Source: Apophysomyces variabilis
Taxonomy: Eukaryota; Mucoromycota; Mucoromycetes; Mucorales; Mucoraceae
Assembly (NCBI GenBank): GCA_002749535.1
Contig: MZZL01000401.1
Location: 296,796-360,795 of the forward strand
Direction of reading: 5' to 3'
Length of the DNA stretch: 64,000 nt
Shown here: positions 21,990-34,853 of the stretch, in pieces
Numbering within the stretch: the first letter of the stretch is position 1
Layout of the letters: each line of letters opens with the position of its first letter
The notes under the pieces: generated by a model
The model's database searches: none
What the model was told of the DNA's origin: nothing
Seen by the model: only the letters and a program-made list of their open reading frames with translations
Translations under genes and position numbers: made by a program

Positions 21990-23404
21990 GACCCGTCGCT
22001 CTTTGCCAGTCCGACGGCAGACAAACGGATATAGACGATACTGTAATATAAGCATTCATAAACGTTTCACAACTACATTGAACAAGAGACATAAGAAGAA
22101 AAAAGTGAGTATGCTGTAGACGAAAGATCACGAAGGTTAGTTAGTTACAGATGTATTGCATATACGACGGAGCGGGATCAGGCGAATATAGCCATTGCAA
22201 AGGAGTTGAAGCCGAACAGCAGAAATGCATTGCAGAAATAGACGTGAGAAGGCGGACACGTTGAGACGCATCTTTATACTGATGCTAAGGTTTTTCTAGA
22301 AAGATTTTATTGTTCTACTTTCATCTGTGTCCCGAAGCCAACCGTTCTGTTGACAAACTGATGTATAAAGACTATTTCTGGTTATGAATACGGTTGCTAT
22401 AACTAGCTACACAAAATATATCAAGCTATGTAATGGGTTTGATCTTTTGAATTTCGGATCTAGCTCGATTCTTCCTTAAGCTATTGTTTGCATGTGAAGC
22501 CATCAAATGTATAGTGTGTGACATTTTAACTCGATGTTTTTGTGAAAAAGGCTGCCAATTGTCATAATCAAGCGCTGATATATTGCTTCAATTGCTATTA
22601 CAATCAGCGAACTTTATCCACTTGCTAAGATCCTTGACAGCTTCTTATTCCTCACGACCTGCAAGCCTTTACTTACGGACCTGAATCTAATCTCAAGAAT
22701 TTTGTTTACTTTATTACCTAAGCCAACGGGAAACTATCCAGAAATGAGGGAAGTATCTTTTAAACATCTTGAAAAGTGGTCGCATTGTTTTTTATCCTGT
22801 TGTTGTTTGCTGCTACCAAATATCTCTTAGTAAACTTTGTGTCGCAGTGAAGCTTCAGGTAGAATTAAGATGTCTGATCGCATGCATCCATAGCTTCTTC
22901 CAAAGCAGATTTTCTTTCCACGAGCTTATCTGGGGACAAAGTAAATGGCGGGCACAGCAGAGATGGGTCTTCAGGTCCTTTTCCATGGCATTGCAACTTA
23001 AGGTTCTCTTTCCTTAAACGGCGTTCTTAAAGTTTCCCATATAATTCTTTCCTCATTGTACTTGTCTTTGCCATAGTTAATCTGGTTATAATTTTTGAGT
23101 CTACGCCTAAATAATGGGTTCAAAAACCCCTAACATGGACGAGCCCATTATTTGCTGTAGGAAAGGTCTGTCTGCTACCTATTATGAAAAGGTGCCCATT
23201 ACCCATTTTAAACCTCTATGCACCTAATAAACTGCCCAGGGGGGAATTTCAAATGCGTATAGACGAAGGTTTTGAGAGACTACCTTTAAATTTAATCAAC
23301 AAGAGTTATTCTACTAGTTACTAAAGTGGTATGTATCGATCATAACGTTGAAGAATTGTGCTGTTGTGTTTTCCATTTGTGTCTATTGACCTAAATCTTT
23401 GTGG
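21990..23404. other. gene-poor AT-rich spacer
   Basis: No gene was recognised. Only short open frames without family character are present (for example the plus-strand 82-codon frame at 22769-23017). Near 23105-23230 the phrase CCCATTA recurs in nearby contexts, which may be a small decayed repeat. Confidence 0.4.
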
Positions 23405-23695
23405 AAGATTGTTTTCATTGGACGTCATGAAACATGCTGCTCAAAAAATCAAAGTGGAAATGGATGTACAGCATGAAGAAGCAGAGCCATGGTCCAATCA
23501 TTGTCCAACATATGGATGGAAAGATATATGTCTGAATTAACAAGTGTTACACGTATGAATTGGCCAACATTTTTCATTAATCTATCAATAGTCGAAACCC
23601 CATGTCTTCTCCAGTCGTTGTCTATCCATGCTACAGTAATAGGTCATTCCGCCAGCTAATGTATCCTTCTGAACTGACCTAAAACTCTCCCTCAG
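23405..23695 (+). repeat. dispersed degenerate repeat, copy C
   Basis: Aligns by eye with 57670-57945. Shared strings include ATGAAGAAGCAGAGCCATGG, GTGTCTGAATxAACAAGTG (as ATGTCTGAATTAACAAGTG here), TTACACGxATGAA and CATGCTACAGTA. Identity is about three quarters by inspection. It extends the same family as copy A, because copy B spans both parts. Confidence 0.6.
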
Positions 23696-25383
23696 CCAGT
23701 GTAGATCGCGAGAATATAGTAACATGAATGAATTTATCGGCTGTTCCTATTCGTTTCCAATTTTAGTCGTTTGAACGAAGATTGTCATAAAGTACCAAAA
23801 GCATGGTACGTAATTGTTAACCATAGCTTAGATCTCGGCAAGTTTTGGACTATGTGCAGTAAAAGCTTCGCTTCTGTTTATTTGGACCTCGAGCATGCTG
23901 CCCCTCGGCATTATGTCAGCATCAAACTGTACTTCCCGTCAGCGCAAAAGCATTTTTCAATTAGCATAACTTCCGTTGCAAAAAGAAGTAAAAGCTGTAG
24001 GCGCATGGTTTCTTATACTAGCTCAATTGGCTAGTTTAGACGCTACGTTGGTATTACGAGATACGTTTAATTGACTATAAAGTCTATTGCATGAAATATT
24101 CCAATCCGGGCACTGTAATAGTATAATCGCTTTCTGTCAAACAGATCCTCTTAAACCCTGATCCTTGTCAGTTATATTGCCAAGGAATTGGTAAACAGCG
24201 CAGCGATGCATTAGCTGCTAATCATAACGTATGGGTATCACCGGTTACTGATGGCTTACAGTATGGCTTTGTTAGTCTATGGCATTATTAAAACTGCATT
24301 GTATACATAGTAAATGCACTAGATCAAAAACATATATGAGACACCGACGAGAGATAAAAGCAAAGGATAGTGGGGATACCCAAAACCAGCTATTGCATTA
24401 ACCATTTTCTCTTTTGCTCCAAGCATTTGTACTTTTCTTCATAATGCTGATGGAGTTGAGGAAGTCCCCAAAATCGGCTAATATCCCAACGAGTTATTTA
24501 CTGGTTTTTGCACCGAGTTAGTTGTTCTTTCAGATGCATATCTACTTGTGTCCAGATCAATAGGTTCAAAACATGTATTTTTGTTCGGCAGTTGCTGGTT
24601 TTACACGCAAAACGGTGAATCTAGGTGTTAGGAGTGGTATTAACGGGACACAGTTGTGGAGCAAGCAATCGGCCTTAGCCGCGCCAACGGTGACTAACAA
24701 TATCGCCTCGGTAATTGGTTATGTTTCTGCTTAGCTAAACTTTCAAAGGCTTACCAGAAGATGTTCATTCAAGCCGAGACGTTACACTTCGCTTTCTGGG
24801 TGTCAACTCAGCAATCTGCCCGATGCCAAGGAGATGGAGGGAATGCTTGCGGCGCTTACTGCAGACACGGTTCGAACTAAGGATACATCTTACTTTCGGA
24901 GATGTTTTAATATGTGCTGAACGATCAAGCTGTTTTCTTAGCGTAATAATAGGCACACGGATAGTTGATTACAGCAGTGGAAGCTCAAAGTCAGCAAATA
25001 GAATATTTTAGGTTCTGATAGCGTCAAACCAGGGTTTTCCCGCCTGCGTGGTGTAACCTTTGTCCTCCTGGCACAATAGGTTGATAGTTACTGTTCATCA
25101 AATGGTCGAGATAATGTGGCTCATTATGGTTCCCATGACAGTTTCCTTGTAGATTATAAGAAGTAATGTAGTATTTCTTGTGATGGAGAGGGAGCGTTGA
25201 TCCTCTTCTATCGGACCCTGCGTAAATATTTTGCCAGCCCCACACAAGGTTTCAAACCCGGAGATGATCACCCCACATAAGCGAACCACCGATGAACTAC
25301 TGTGACCCGATTAGAGCGGGTCTTGTCCTAAGGTTTGCTTACATACGTTATCACCCGTGTGAAGAAAAGCGGTCCTTGAACGC
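23696..25383. other. gene-poor spacer upstream of the PhyH gene
   Basis: No gene could be supported. A minus-strand open frame of 73 codons at 25024-25245 and frames on both strands at 24765-25011 have somewhat protein-like composition but match nothing recognised. The last 100 bp contain the PhyH promoter. Confidence 0.35.
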
Positions 25384-25384
25384 G

Positions 25385-25391
25385 TATAAAA
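25385..25391 (+). promoter_or_regulatory. TATA box of the PhyH-family gene
   Basis: TATAAAA sits 69 bp upstream of the ATG at 25454 in a GC-richer context (CGCGTATAAAACCCTCCC), with a pyrimidine-rich leader between. Spacing suits a short 5'UTR. Confidence 0.6.
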
Positions 25392-25453
25392 CCCTCCCTT
25401 GTCAGGGCCCAGTCCCTTTCTTTCTTTACTTCTCTTTACTCCGACCCTTCGAC

Positions 25454-26563
25454 ATGCTGACTGACATCAACAACGTTCCCATTGACGAAGCCATCAAACG
25501 CGATGGCTTTGTGATTGTCGACAACCTCATTCCTCCAGAAATGTTCGAAAAGCTCAAGGAAGCCTGTGACCGTGTGGTCGACAAAGCCAGAAAGGGTGAA
25601 TGGAAGTACCGGTAAGTCAACGGATGTCATATATATAGGATGGCGTGTAGTAACCAATAACGCTATAGACGACTTGTGGGCACTCAGTTTCCCCCTTGGA
25701 CGGAGGGTACTGATGTATGGGGTGTCCAGCACTTGATCCATCCAGAATTACAAGAACCCATCTTTCTGGAGTGGTACGGATCGTCCAAATTGCTCCAAGC
25801 TGTCTGTCAATTAATCGGGGCAAAGCCCGAAGAACTCCAACTTGGTATATTTCCTTTAGAAGTAAAAAGAAAGGCTCTCTCTTATTTTTTTTTTGTTAGA
25901 GTTATTCAATCTCTTGATTAATCCTCAGGATTCAGATTTCGATTTGACATGGCATCGTGATGCTGTTCCAGCAGAAACCTCAGAAGAAGAAGAAAAGGAA
26001 AAACTGACCATTCCTCACTACGGCACTCAGTGGAACACGTAAGACATTCTCACTGCTAGAAAGAGGATGTGTTTTCCTAAAAACGTGTTCATCTATAGGG
26101 CTCTGTATGAAGATGCTTGTCTGTATGTTGTGCCGAATTCTCATCGACGCGTCCGAACGCCGGAGGAGCGAGACATCACTATCAATGATCCAAAGAGTCA
26201 CAAGATGCCTGGCCAGCTTCAGGTGCGGTTGAAGCCTGGTCAGACTGTATTCTATGATAACAATATCCTCCATCGTGCGGCTTATGTCTGCAGTAACAAG
26301 CGTGCAACACTTCATGCGTCGATGGGAACAATCGAAGGTGGCCATCATCGAGCTTCTGTAAGTCATTCAGACCCTGTCAATCACCCATCCGTCGTCTAAA
26401 TACTTTATAGACTATTTTCCAACACGGCCTTGACTGGATGGCAACTGAAGAATTCCGCGCCACTCTTCCTGAATCTCTCAAGACACCTTATGCCAATGTA
26501 CGTGCTATGGCAGAACGCGCTGGATTGGAGAAAATGGAGATGCGTCCTATCCATGACAAATAA
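25454..26563 (+). CDS. PhyH (phytanoyl-CoA dioxygenase) family Fe(II)/2-oxoglutarate oxygenase
   Basis: Five exons (25454-25611, 25669-25844, 25900-26038, 26099-26357, 26411-26563) sum to 885 nt, giving 294 aa with every junction completing a codon. Enzymes of this fold hydroxylate small substrates using Fe(II), O2 and 2-oxoglutarate. The beginning reads DEAIKRDGFVIVDNLIPPEM, typical for PhyH. The metal-binding HxD lies in LTWHRDAVPA near residue 130. The distal region has GQTVFYDNNILHRAAYVCSN, with the second metal His (H of ILHRA), and RATLHASMG near it supplies the 2-oxoglutarate-binding Arg. No targeting peptide is visible. Many fungal PhyH proteins have no known substrate, so none is assigned here. 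A TATA box lies 69 bp upstream. Confidence 0.9.
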
Positions 26564-28044
26564 GTGTAGGAACTGGATATGACACACCATTGTACACCCT
26601 TAACTCCTTGTTCCGCTCTTCAGTAACATTATTGTAATAAATATAACATGTGTAATTGTATCTTTCCCTGAACTTTTTCTTTCTATCCTTAGTTTGTCCA
26701 AACTATAAAGTATCACTATCCACGTGCCGTTACCTGTCAAATCCTCGCTGTGTTCGTCCGATACTTCGGTAGCATGATTCTCAAGAGAAATAAAAAAAAT
26801 TTAGAAAGACCTTGTTGCCCAGTAGCCACCACGTGTAAGTGGTCAATAGGTGAGATTAGAGATAAGATCGTACATATAATGCATTACCCAAAGCATCTTG
26901 GTGCTTATGCGATGCTTGATCTACATTTACTTAAGTCGCGTCAGACGCAAAACCAATAGCAGGATCTATATAGACCGTTTCCGTTTAGGATGGCTGTGGA
27001 AAAAATATAGCGGAATTGTGATAAGCGATATCCAAGCGGTGCAGGACTATGGTAAAGCAGACATATGATTAACCAAAGCCATGTCCGAAACAACCGGAGA
27101 CACCTTGAGGCTAGTTATTCAGAAGAGCTTCTTACTTGATCCGAAATGAAACCTTGCCCGCACCCTGGTGAATTTGGAAAGATGGCGGAGTGCATACGTC
27201 AAAGTTCCGCATCGCACTAAAGGACACAAAAGGTGATTTCTGGTGACCAATAACAATCGCGATCCCGGTTGAACAGAGCTTAGGCAAACCTAAGTTGTAG
27301 TATTTGACTCGATGACAGTTCCTTTCCAATCTCGAAAGCGAATGGATGCCTTTTATCCGGTTACGTAATATATCGCACGCAGTAATAGGTTATCTGTACA
27401 GCAAACTATGTTGCATCTCAAGGAAGCATCAAGAATAAGTCTTGTTACACACTATTGTTCGACCGTGGTCAATCACGGGCCATGACTGTATCCTTAAACT
27501 ATAGCAACACATCTTTGCAAGCAGCTATTATGAACACGGTTGCTAACCTGTTTCCCCCCCCCCTTAGCAATGGCAGTATATCATGAGTATCATGCATATT
27601 CTGTTGAAGAAGTCTGACGAATGAGTCGCTATTCTTAAAAGGCATTTCAAATTACAATGTATTTCTTTTGGCAAAGAAACTAATACTAGATATTACAATT
27701 TAATGTGAGCCAATTTGCTAATGAGTCAAAACATAATGGAGTAAGGGCATTGCTGGGATTGAAAAGGCCAGAAAGGGAGGGTGTTCAGGAACCACGTCAG
27801 TAGTAGGTTTATTTTCAGGCACTTTTTCCAGAATTCCGGTATCTTGTTCAAATTCGAATCATAGGTTTGTCAGTCAACCAGCCCATAAGCTGATGATATA
27901 ACTCGTAATTACCTACCATAGTGGTAAAGATTAATTACGGGCAATTTTGATATTGTTTTCTTTTATCTTTTAGTTTGGGTTCTTTTGTCAAAAACCATAA
28001 TCCATTTCTCCCTCAGAACTCTACATGCAAAGCGGATTAGTTCG
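26564..28044. other. intergenic, no gene recognised
   Basis: About 1.5 kb between the convergent PhyH and bHLH genes. The PhyH 3' end has an AATAAA-type signal near 26636. A C9 homopolymer lies near 27557-27565. Small open frames (for example 27132-27329 minus) lack family character. Confidence 0.4.
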
Positions 28045-29201
28045 CTAGAACTGTAGGCGAAACCAAAAAAATAAAAAAAAAAAGGTAAAACATACGTCTT
28101 CGTCGGGACTAAAATAAGGTGATAAAGATGAGTAAGAGTTATTAACGAAAATAACTTTTGTAAATACGACTTACACTTCTCCTAACATAGTTTGAAGCTC
28201 ACGTACGCGGTCTGTTAAACCCTTTTTTGTGTCAATCAACTGCCGGATATAATCAGCCGCTAGAAAAAAGCATAAAAAATGATGAATCAGCTACAAATAA
28301 TGAAGACAGATACAGGAGAAGAAAAAAAATCAGAGAGAAGGATCTCACACTTTTGCAAAATCAAGGATTCACTTCGGTGGCTATGACTAAGTGTTGGTAC
28401 GATATCAACTAGCTGATCAAAACCAATTCGGATATTTGCCCTTCGTTTTTGCTCTGATGCAATGTGATTTGCCTTTTTCTGCTCTTCTGTCAATAATTCA
28501 TGAGGTGGTTTTCTTCCTCTTCCACCTCCCCTCGGCCTGGAGGCTGAAGTGGAATCTCCTTTTGTATCCGATTCCATTGCACTATCTGTACTTAATCTCT
28601 TTTGTAGAGGTTCATTGGCATTGGAAGATGAAGACATGGTGGGAGATGATCTAGGATATCTCGGATAGGGACTTGTACGCTCGACTGAACGGTATTTTCG
28701 TTTTTCGTTCCTGGATCTTTCGCCAGCAGAAGACTTGGAAGAGATGGATGGGGAGTCGCTAGCAGGAACTGGAAGGTGATGGATCGGTTGACCAGCGGAA
28801 GAAGCGAATGTGATGTTTTTGGAATATGGAGAGGATAAAAGCACAGGAGTAGGTGAGGCTTTCCGAGTGAATGAGTTCTTTTTTAATTCATCGGCAAATT
28901 CAGATTTGTCACCGGATTCTTTCCGCGGTTGGAAAAGAGTTCCTTCTCAAACTTACATTGTTGGTTATTGGGGTCAGCAGCACTGCTAGACGCATCGAGA
29001 TTATCTGTTTTGTCTAGCCCGTCTAAAAACGATTGCAACCGCTTCTGTTCTGCTCCGGAGAACAGACTATACTGTGAATCTAAGGGATCGACAGCGTTTG
29101 TAGAAACAGACGGTCAGTCACTGGTCATTGTCCTCTCACTGCCTACACGATCAAAGCGATCTGTCAGATTGCCTACCGGAATATTGCTGATCGGATGGCA
29201 T
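28045..29201 (-). CDS. bHLH transcription factor
   Basis: Six exons (29177-29201, 28957-29079, 28349-28858, 28175-28259, 28096-28108, 28045-28050) sum to 762 nt, giving 253 aa. The bHLH domain is C-terminal: the basic region KKANHIASEQKRRANIR carries the H/E/R pattern for E-box recognition, helix 1 is IGFDQLVDIVP, and helix 2 SLILQKSADYIRQLID is split by an intron. A leucine-containing tail follows (GLTDRVRELQTMLGEV). The N-terminal half is Ser/Pro-rich and disordered, with a basic Gly-Arg stretch (RPRGGGRGRKPP) before the domain. It resembles the single-domain Mlx/INO4-like bHLH factors of fungi; targets are unknown. The last two coding exons are only 13 and 6 nt. If the intron after GEV is retained, a stop follows at 28171 and the protein loses four residues. 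Confidence 0.85.
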
Positions 29202-29664
29202 AATCTCTAAGTCTGGTATGCAGCGGGTAAGATGAAGTAAATAGACGATATAGGTAAGAAAGTTAGGGAAAATGGAACAAGTCAAATGAGGAAAAAGCTG
29301 CCTTAGCAATACTCGCTTATTTTTTGTGCGGGGAGAGAAGAAACATGTGAAAACCAAACAACTGTTACACAAACTATCAATCCAATGAACGCCGCCTGTC
29401 ACATTGCAACTTTTGTCCTCTCACACTTACAGATCAACATCGAGTGAGCATGAAAACGCTTGCTTATACTGAATCTCACATCATTCCTTGGAGGAACATC
29501 TCACTAACATTTTTGTTATAAATGGCATATGCAATACTGCACCTAGTTAAATTCGAAGCAATAAACTGTCCCGTTCAGAATCCATTCTTCATACTAAATT
29601 ACGCAATATGAAATCATAAGACACTTCAACATATTTATTACAGCGTCGTGTAATGCATCATTCA
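29202..29664. other. intergenic between bHLH 5' end and MOB4 3' end
   Basis: 463 bp holding the bHLH promoter region and the MOB4 3' flank. It has AT-rich stretches but no distinctive element and no coding sequence. Confidence 0.4.
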
Positions 29665-30729
29665 TCAGCTCTGTTGAATTTCAGCTTCGCTGTTATCCTT
29701 GTTCTCATCGTTTACTGATCGGTCTTTGTTCATAAGGATCACGCTTTTGGATAACGGTGATTCTCCGCCATTGGTGGTTATATTCTCTTGTTCTTCTGCA
29801 GACTCTTTAGTTGTAGAGTTTGGGATGGTAATGAGGGATGGTGTGATCAACTCGTAAACTCGGGAAAGTAGAAGAAACCTTGCATATAATGAAGTTTCGT
29901 TCTGGTGACTAAATGTGAGTATGATTTTACCGTCTTCCTTGTTTCATGTCAAGCCTTCACCTCAAACGTCTCGTAGATTTCTCGGTGATGATAGTAAGCG
30001 TGTGCAAAAATACGGTAAAGTCTTCGTGCTATCGATTGAAAATGCTTTAACGAAGGTTCTGGCACTGATATCCTGATATAGAGAATAAGAGAATCATTCA
30101 GCTATTTCGAGTAGTTTATCTTTTGCATTTCTTACCTGCTAGGAAAATATTTCGAATTATTTAACAACATAGTGGCTCCGTCAAGAGTATGAATGATATA
30201 GTCAATAGCTGGGCACTTTCGGATGCAAAAAGTGTATGTTTAAATAGTCAGTCCCACATGAAAAATCCAAGCCTACCGACTGAGTTGATGGATGAGCAGC
30301 ACAAAGATAGAGCCAGCCGTCCGCTTTCATTTCCGGACAATTCTCTTTAGTACACTCCGGCTCTAAAGCGACCACAAGGAGGCTTAACTCTAGACAGACC
30401 TGTCTGCCTAACATTTAGATGATTGGTACAGATGAAGACATGAAGTACCTTAGATGTTCGTACTGCCAGACTTCTTTATCAACGCCTTCCGGTAATTCTA
30501 CAAGTCCCTCAACATTCCCTCTGTTGGTTCGTATCAGTTGCTGTAGGTATTCCTGGACATTAAACGATGATTCGAGCGCATCCAACGATTCCCAGGGCCA
30601 TGCAAACGTGGACTATGGATTATATGCATAAACAGACGTCATGTAGAGAACAAAGTCAACTATTTCTAGTACCTCTAAACGACTGCCAGGATAAAGTCGT
30701 CGAAAAACGGTATGCTCTGTCTCGGTCAT
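29665..30729 (-). CDS. MOB4/phocein-like MOB domain protein
   Basis: Phocein (MOB4) is a core subunit of the STRIPAK phosphatase-kinase complex, which in fungi governs hyphal fusion, septation and sexual development. The start [19 protein letters not shown] (30673-30729) is followed by five further exons. Family strings are [39 protein letters not shown], the zinc-associated [46 protein letters not shown], and [20 protein letters not shown] with the paired His residues near 30000. The core ends at [21 protein letters not shown] Ser/Glu/Asn-rich tail of about 60 residues follows (ending EAEIQQS), which is longer than usual for phocein. Splice junctions complete codons in the exons checked. Confidence 0.86.
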
Positions 30730-32097
30730 GTTAGATGAGATGTTTATGTTACCACCCAGTCGTTGTTTAGGGTTCATGCATCCCTTTTTTACTTTGAGAG
30801 GACTCGTAATTGACGTAAAAGGAAAATTATTTTTGAATGCCGCACTATCACACCTGTGTAGTATAAAAAGTATTCCTTTGCGGTTGTTTTACGCTCAATA
30901 TAGTTTTCATAGCATCTCAAACCTTTTTATCTTTATTTTTACTCCCCTTAATCTGAAATGATAGATTCTTCGGCTATTCAAGAAAAAGATCTCATTTAAT
31001 GGCTAGAGTATTGTTTCATGCTTCGAAGCATAGATAAACAATTACTGTTATGGTTTGCAACAACATACCATGCGTGATACAACATGACAAAAACACAACA
31101 CACAAATACTAACATTGTCATAAAAAAAAGTTGTTAACGGATAACAACGGAAGAATAATAAACCTGATGCGCGGTCTTCTACAAGGTAAATTCCGCTAGT
31201 TTTCTCAGTGTTTAACCTTCATGTCACTATAATGTAAGCTTTAAGTAAGCATAGCGTGTCGCCGTTAGCGTAGTTCTCTAGACAGAGGTGGGGGAACCTT
31301 GTTATAGCTCTATTTACGCACTTCCACCAACACAGTTTTACATCGTTCTATTAAATGGAGCGTAATGCAGTGGTTTTTAGACCTGATTTTAATGTCGTAA
31401 ACAAAGAACTGCTGCAATTCGAACGTAGAAAACTAACAGTAGTTGGGGTTAACGAACGTTATTTACACACACGCACCGTTGTTGCTGCATACGTATTGAA
31501 GAATGATATGTAAGTGCCGATACATAAACAACATTTTCTAATAGCAACCAAGCATGGAGAGTTATGCCATGGTTTATTCTATTCTGTGAAATATCGATAT
31601 CAAGGCAAGCGGACCAGTCTATGCGGCAATGATCAATGTAAAGAGAAATAGCTTTTTTGTTTAATCGCCGAGCCACCAATTAATTAGGGACGGGGAGTCT
31701 GTGATTACCAGCATATATCCTGTGTCTCTGTTCTAGTCTTTTTGTGCCCAATGGATGAGGATGGCTTTTCTTTTGCAACAGAGGACGAAGAACAACGAGA
31801 GTCTTGCTGAGTGATAGTTGAATGACATGATTTGAATATGGATGGTACAAAGGCTCTATATCATTTATAGTTGAAAGACGTATCACGATCCAAGTTGTGC
31901 ACATGACGAACCTTGTTTTCCATGGAAATTCAGTACTTGAAGTTGTTCGATGAACCCAAGTCAAAATTGAGCCTTTGTTCATATTTAGAGTCAGCTGCGC
32001 CAAAAATAAAATGCACGCTTTTTTTAGGTTACTTTGGTTTCGTATAAAGAACGGCCGGCATTTCCGTAATGATTCCTTTCCTTTTACCTTTCCCATT
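30730..32097. other. intergenic, MOB4 and GT49 divergent 5' regions
   Basis: 1.37 kb between two divergent start codons. It is AT-rich with no recognised gene. A minus-strand 160-codon open frame (31680-32162) overlaps the start of the GT49 gene on the other strand; it has no family character and is treated as chance. Confidence 0.45.
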
Positions 32098-33539
32098 ATG
32101 CCTTCCAATATCCGTATGCTTTTAGCCCAGAAATATGTTAAATTTATTGCCATTGTATCCATATCGCTCCTGCTCTTTGCCTGGATATCGGACCTTGCTA
32201 GGTTACGAAATCAACATATTGATACCGGTGTATGGCCAAGGTCAGCCTCAATCATTCAGGATAGATCTTCCTCAGCCCCTTTGAAAAATCAGTTTGAATG
32301 GAGTAGTGATAATGGTAATAATCAGGAGTGATACATCTCTGCTTATTCATAACATATTTCATCCACTGTAGGCATCTCACATTCGATTCCTACTGAACTG
32401 GCCTTTTCAAAACTGTTTTCGATATCCGGGTCTAACCATGTCTCTCCGTACTATTTCAAAGCAGAAAAGAACCCTATTGCTCACGATATAACTATTACTA
32501 CTCTGGTGACGCGCGACCGTATACCCAACTTGGCTAGACTGGCAACTCGCTATAAAGGTAACATTGAGGTTACCCATCTCTCGGTGTGTGTGTAACTTAA
32601 TCGGAAAAATGAAGGTCCTATCTCGGCCACTGTACATATATCAAACGATGAACAGGGAAAGGAGACAGTAAATCTCCTCAAACAAGCATTTGCAAGAAAC
32701 CCTGAGATGAGACAGTATGTGGACATCCATTTAGTACGCAATCAATTGGGTCGTCAGCTCAATATGTGGAGAAATGTCGCCAAGCTTTTTGCACGATCCA
32801 ACTACGTCATGATGCTTGACATTGATTTTTATCCCTGCACAGACTTCCGACATTCTATTATGTCTAACCCTACTGCCCTTGATCTGCTACGTTCTGGCCA
32901 ATCTGCTCTCGTGATCCCAGCGTTTGAATACTCTAAGCAAGAAGATGGCCTCGACTGGCGAACCTTTCCAACGAACAAGTCAGAGTTGGTGGATCTTGTC
33001 CAGGCCGGTACGATAGGGATGTTTCATTCCTTTTGGCAACCGGGTCACGGTCCAACTGACTACGAAAAATGGCTAAGTGCAGACGATCTGTACGAGGTAA
33101 CGGCGTATGAAAAGTCATACGAACCTTATATTATTGTACGGAAAGATCACTCCTCATGGTGTGACGAACGTTTCGTGGGATACGGTAGTAACAAGGCTGC
33201 TTGTTTATACGAATTGTATATTTCCGGCGTTGATTACCATGTCCTTCCTAATGATTTCATCATTCACCAAAACCATGCCTATCCTGATCGCATTCGAGAC
33301 GCCGAGGTAAGTTTGATTGAATCTGTCAGCAGCTTCATTCGCCACAGGTCTTAACCACCACTTATCTTCAGCGCAAATACAATCGCAGATTATATAATAA
33401 CTTCCGTGAAGAGGTCTGTATACGGTACGCCCGCCAATTTATGGCTGAAGGAGCGTGGGAAAGCCCCAAAGCACAGAATTTGAAGGATGAATGCTCCAAG
33501 CTGCCCAAATTTCGGTCATCGTTACGGAATCTTGTTTAG
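32098..33539 (+). CDS. GT49 (LARGE/B4GAT1-type) glycosyltransferase, type II membrane protein
   Basis: Four exons (32098-32314, 32372-32557, 32615-33306, 33372-33539) sum to 1263 nt, giving 420 aa. The N-terminus is short and basic, followed by one membrane anchor (FIAIVSISLLLFAWIS, about residues 16-31), as in Golgi type II transferases. The catalytic part includes RNVAKLFARSNYVMMLDIDF with the DxD metal site (DID), then a region typical of GT49 with SWCDERFVGYGSNKAACLYE and a nearby DFIIHQNHAYPD. Family enzymes add glucuronic acid or xylose to glycan acceptors. The fungal substrate is not known, though a cell-wall or secreted-protein glycan is likely. The C-terminal basic segment (RKYNRRLYNNFREE) matches GT49 ends. 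Length is complete. Confidence 0.85.
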
Positions 33540-34853
33540 CATGATCCATATACATCTATTATATACATCTAATCTCATTAATCATGTGAATACATAGAAC
33601 ACTTTCTGTACGAATAAGCCCGTCAAAGGTACACTGGGCTACATAGGCTTCTTTTGTGGTATGATAAATAAATGGTTGAATACAGATCTCAATTACAACG
33701 CCACTACCGCCAAGCAAAGCACAACGTTTGTGTAATATAAGACAACCATATAAAACCAAGTATCAGATAAGCATCCTCTAAATTTTTATATAAACAATGC
33801 AAGTCATTGCAATTAAGAGATTAGTAAACCACATCTGATCAGTTAGTAGCATCAGCTAGTAGTATAAGTAGGATTGAAAAAAGCTCTTGCCTTCGTTGCC
33901 GTTCAACAGCGTACTCATGTTTTTGTCTGTAGGAAACTCTGAGAATATGGACTATCAAGCACTGTGTTTCTTCCATAACTTGATGTTTTTTCCATATCTT
34001 CACTTCATCATCAAGCATTAAGCTTTTCAATATTGCATCTTCGTGTTGGACTAATTATGTTCGATTATGCAAGTAGACTTTCTCATGCTTTTCCGACATC
34101 ATCAGGATAGGAAATTGTGAAAGTTTATGCTGTAAATTCTTCCTTTTTCAGTAAATATTTAATTCAGACTCTCAGAGACTCCGAGATTTTAGCCTATGTA
34201 GCTGACATAGACAACAAGTAGGTTGGTAAGGAAGGAAAACGCGGCAGTATACAAAGCGAGCAGGTCTAGCTGGTAGATGTTTAAGCACCCTGCTTGTATG
34301 GGTTTGTTACACTCGCACGCTGATGGATTATGTACTTTACATATATAATTTAAGTTAGTGTTGTGATATGGCTAAAAGGCAAAACAAAAAAAAGAGGATT
34401 TGACAAAAGCAAAATAAATAATTGCTGGGGGCTTTGGAAGTTAAGCCATGCTGCTGGCATTGGACAAACAGAAATAAGTATCATATTGTTTGAACACATG
34501 TCGTAAATGTTTGTTAATTAGTCTACAGTCAATGCGCCAACTAATGCAAGTCTTTTTCTTAGTGTAACCTGCTTGCGGGCCACGTTTTTGGAGTGCGAAT
34601 GTCAATAAAGGAGACACAAAGGTCTATTTCGGTCGCGCCCATTCAAAGGTAAGAGGTACCCGATTGAATTTAGCCTAAGAGAGCTGTTATTTCTTTTGCT
34701 TTGTGTTACCAGTGGGTATGGCTGGTTGTTTCGGGACTGAAAACCGTGTTGGTTTGGTTACTGCTCCTTAAAACTCCGCGCGCTTAAAAGGCAACCAAAT
34801 CCGTTTGCGAGAAAAAAAGTTCTTCCCTGAATGTAAACTATACGATCGGCATC
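33540..34853. other. intergenic, no gene recognised
   Basis: 1.3 kb, AT-rich. It holds the GT49 3' flank and the CorA promoter region (an unusually GC-richer patch, CTCCGCGCGCTTAAAAGG, near 34770-34790). A minus-strand frame at 33839-34030 is Gln/Arg/Glu-containing but unsupported. Confidence 0.4.

Noticed and set aside
24765..25245. Open frames of 60-73 codons upstream of the PhyH gene
   Set aside because: Protein-like in places but on both strands, unrecognised, and without splice-supported continuation.
31680..32162. 160-codon minus-strand open frame near the GT49 gene
   Set aside because: It overlaps the first exon of a well-supported gene on the opposite strand and shows no domain character.
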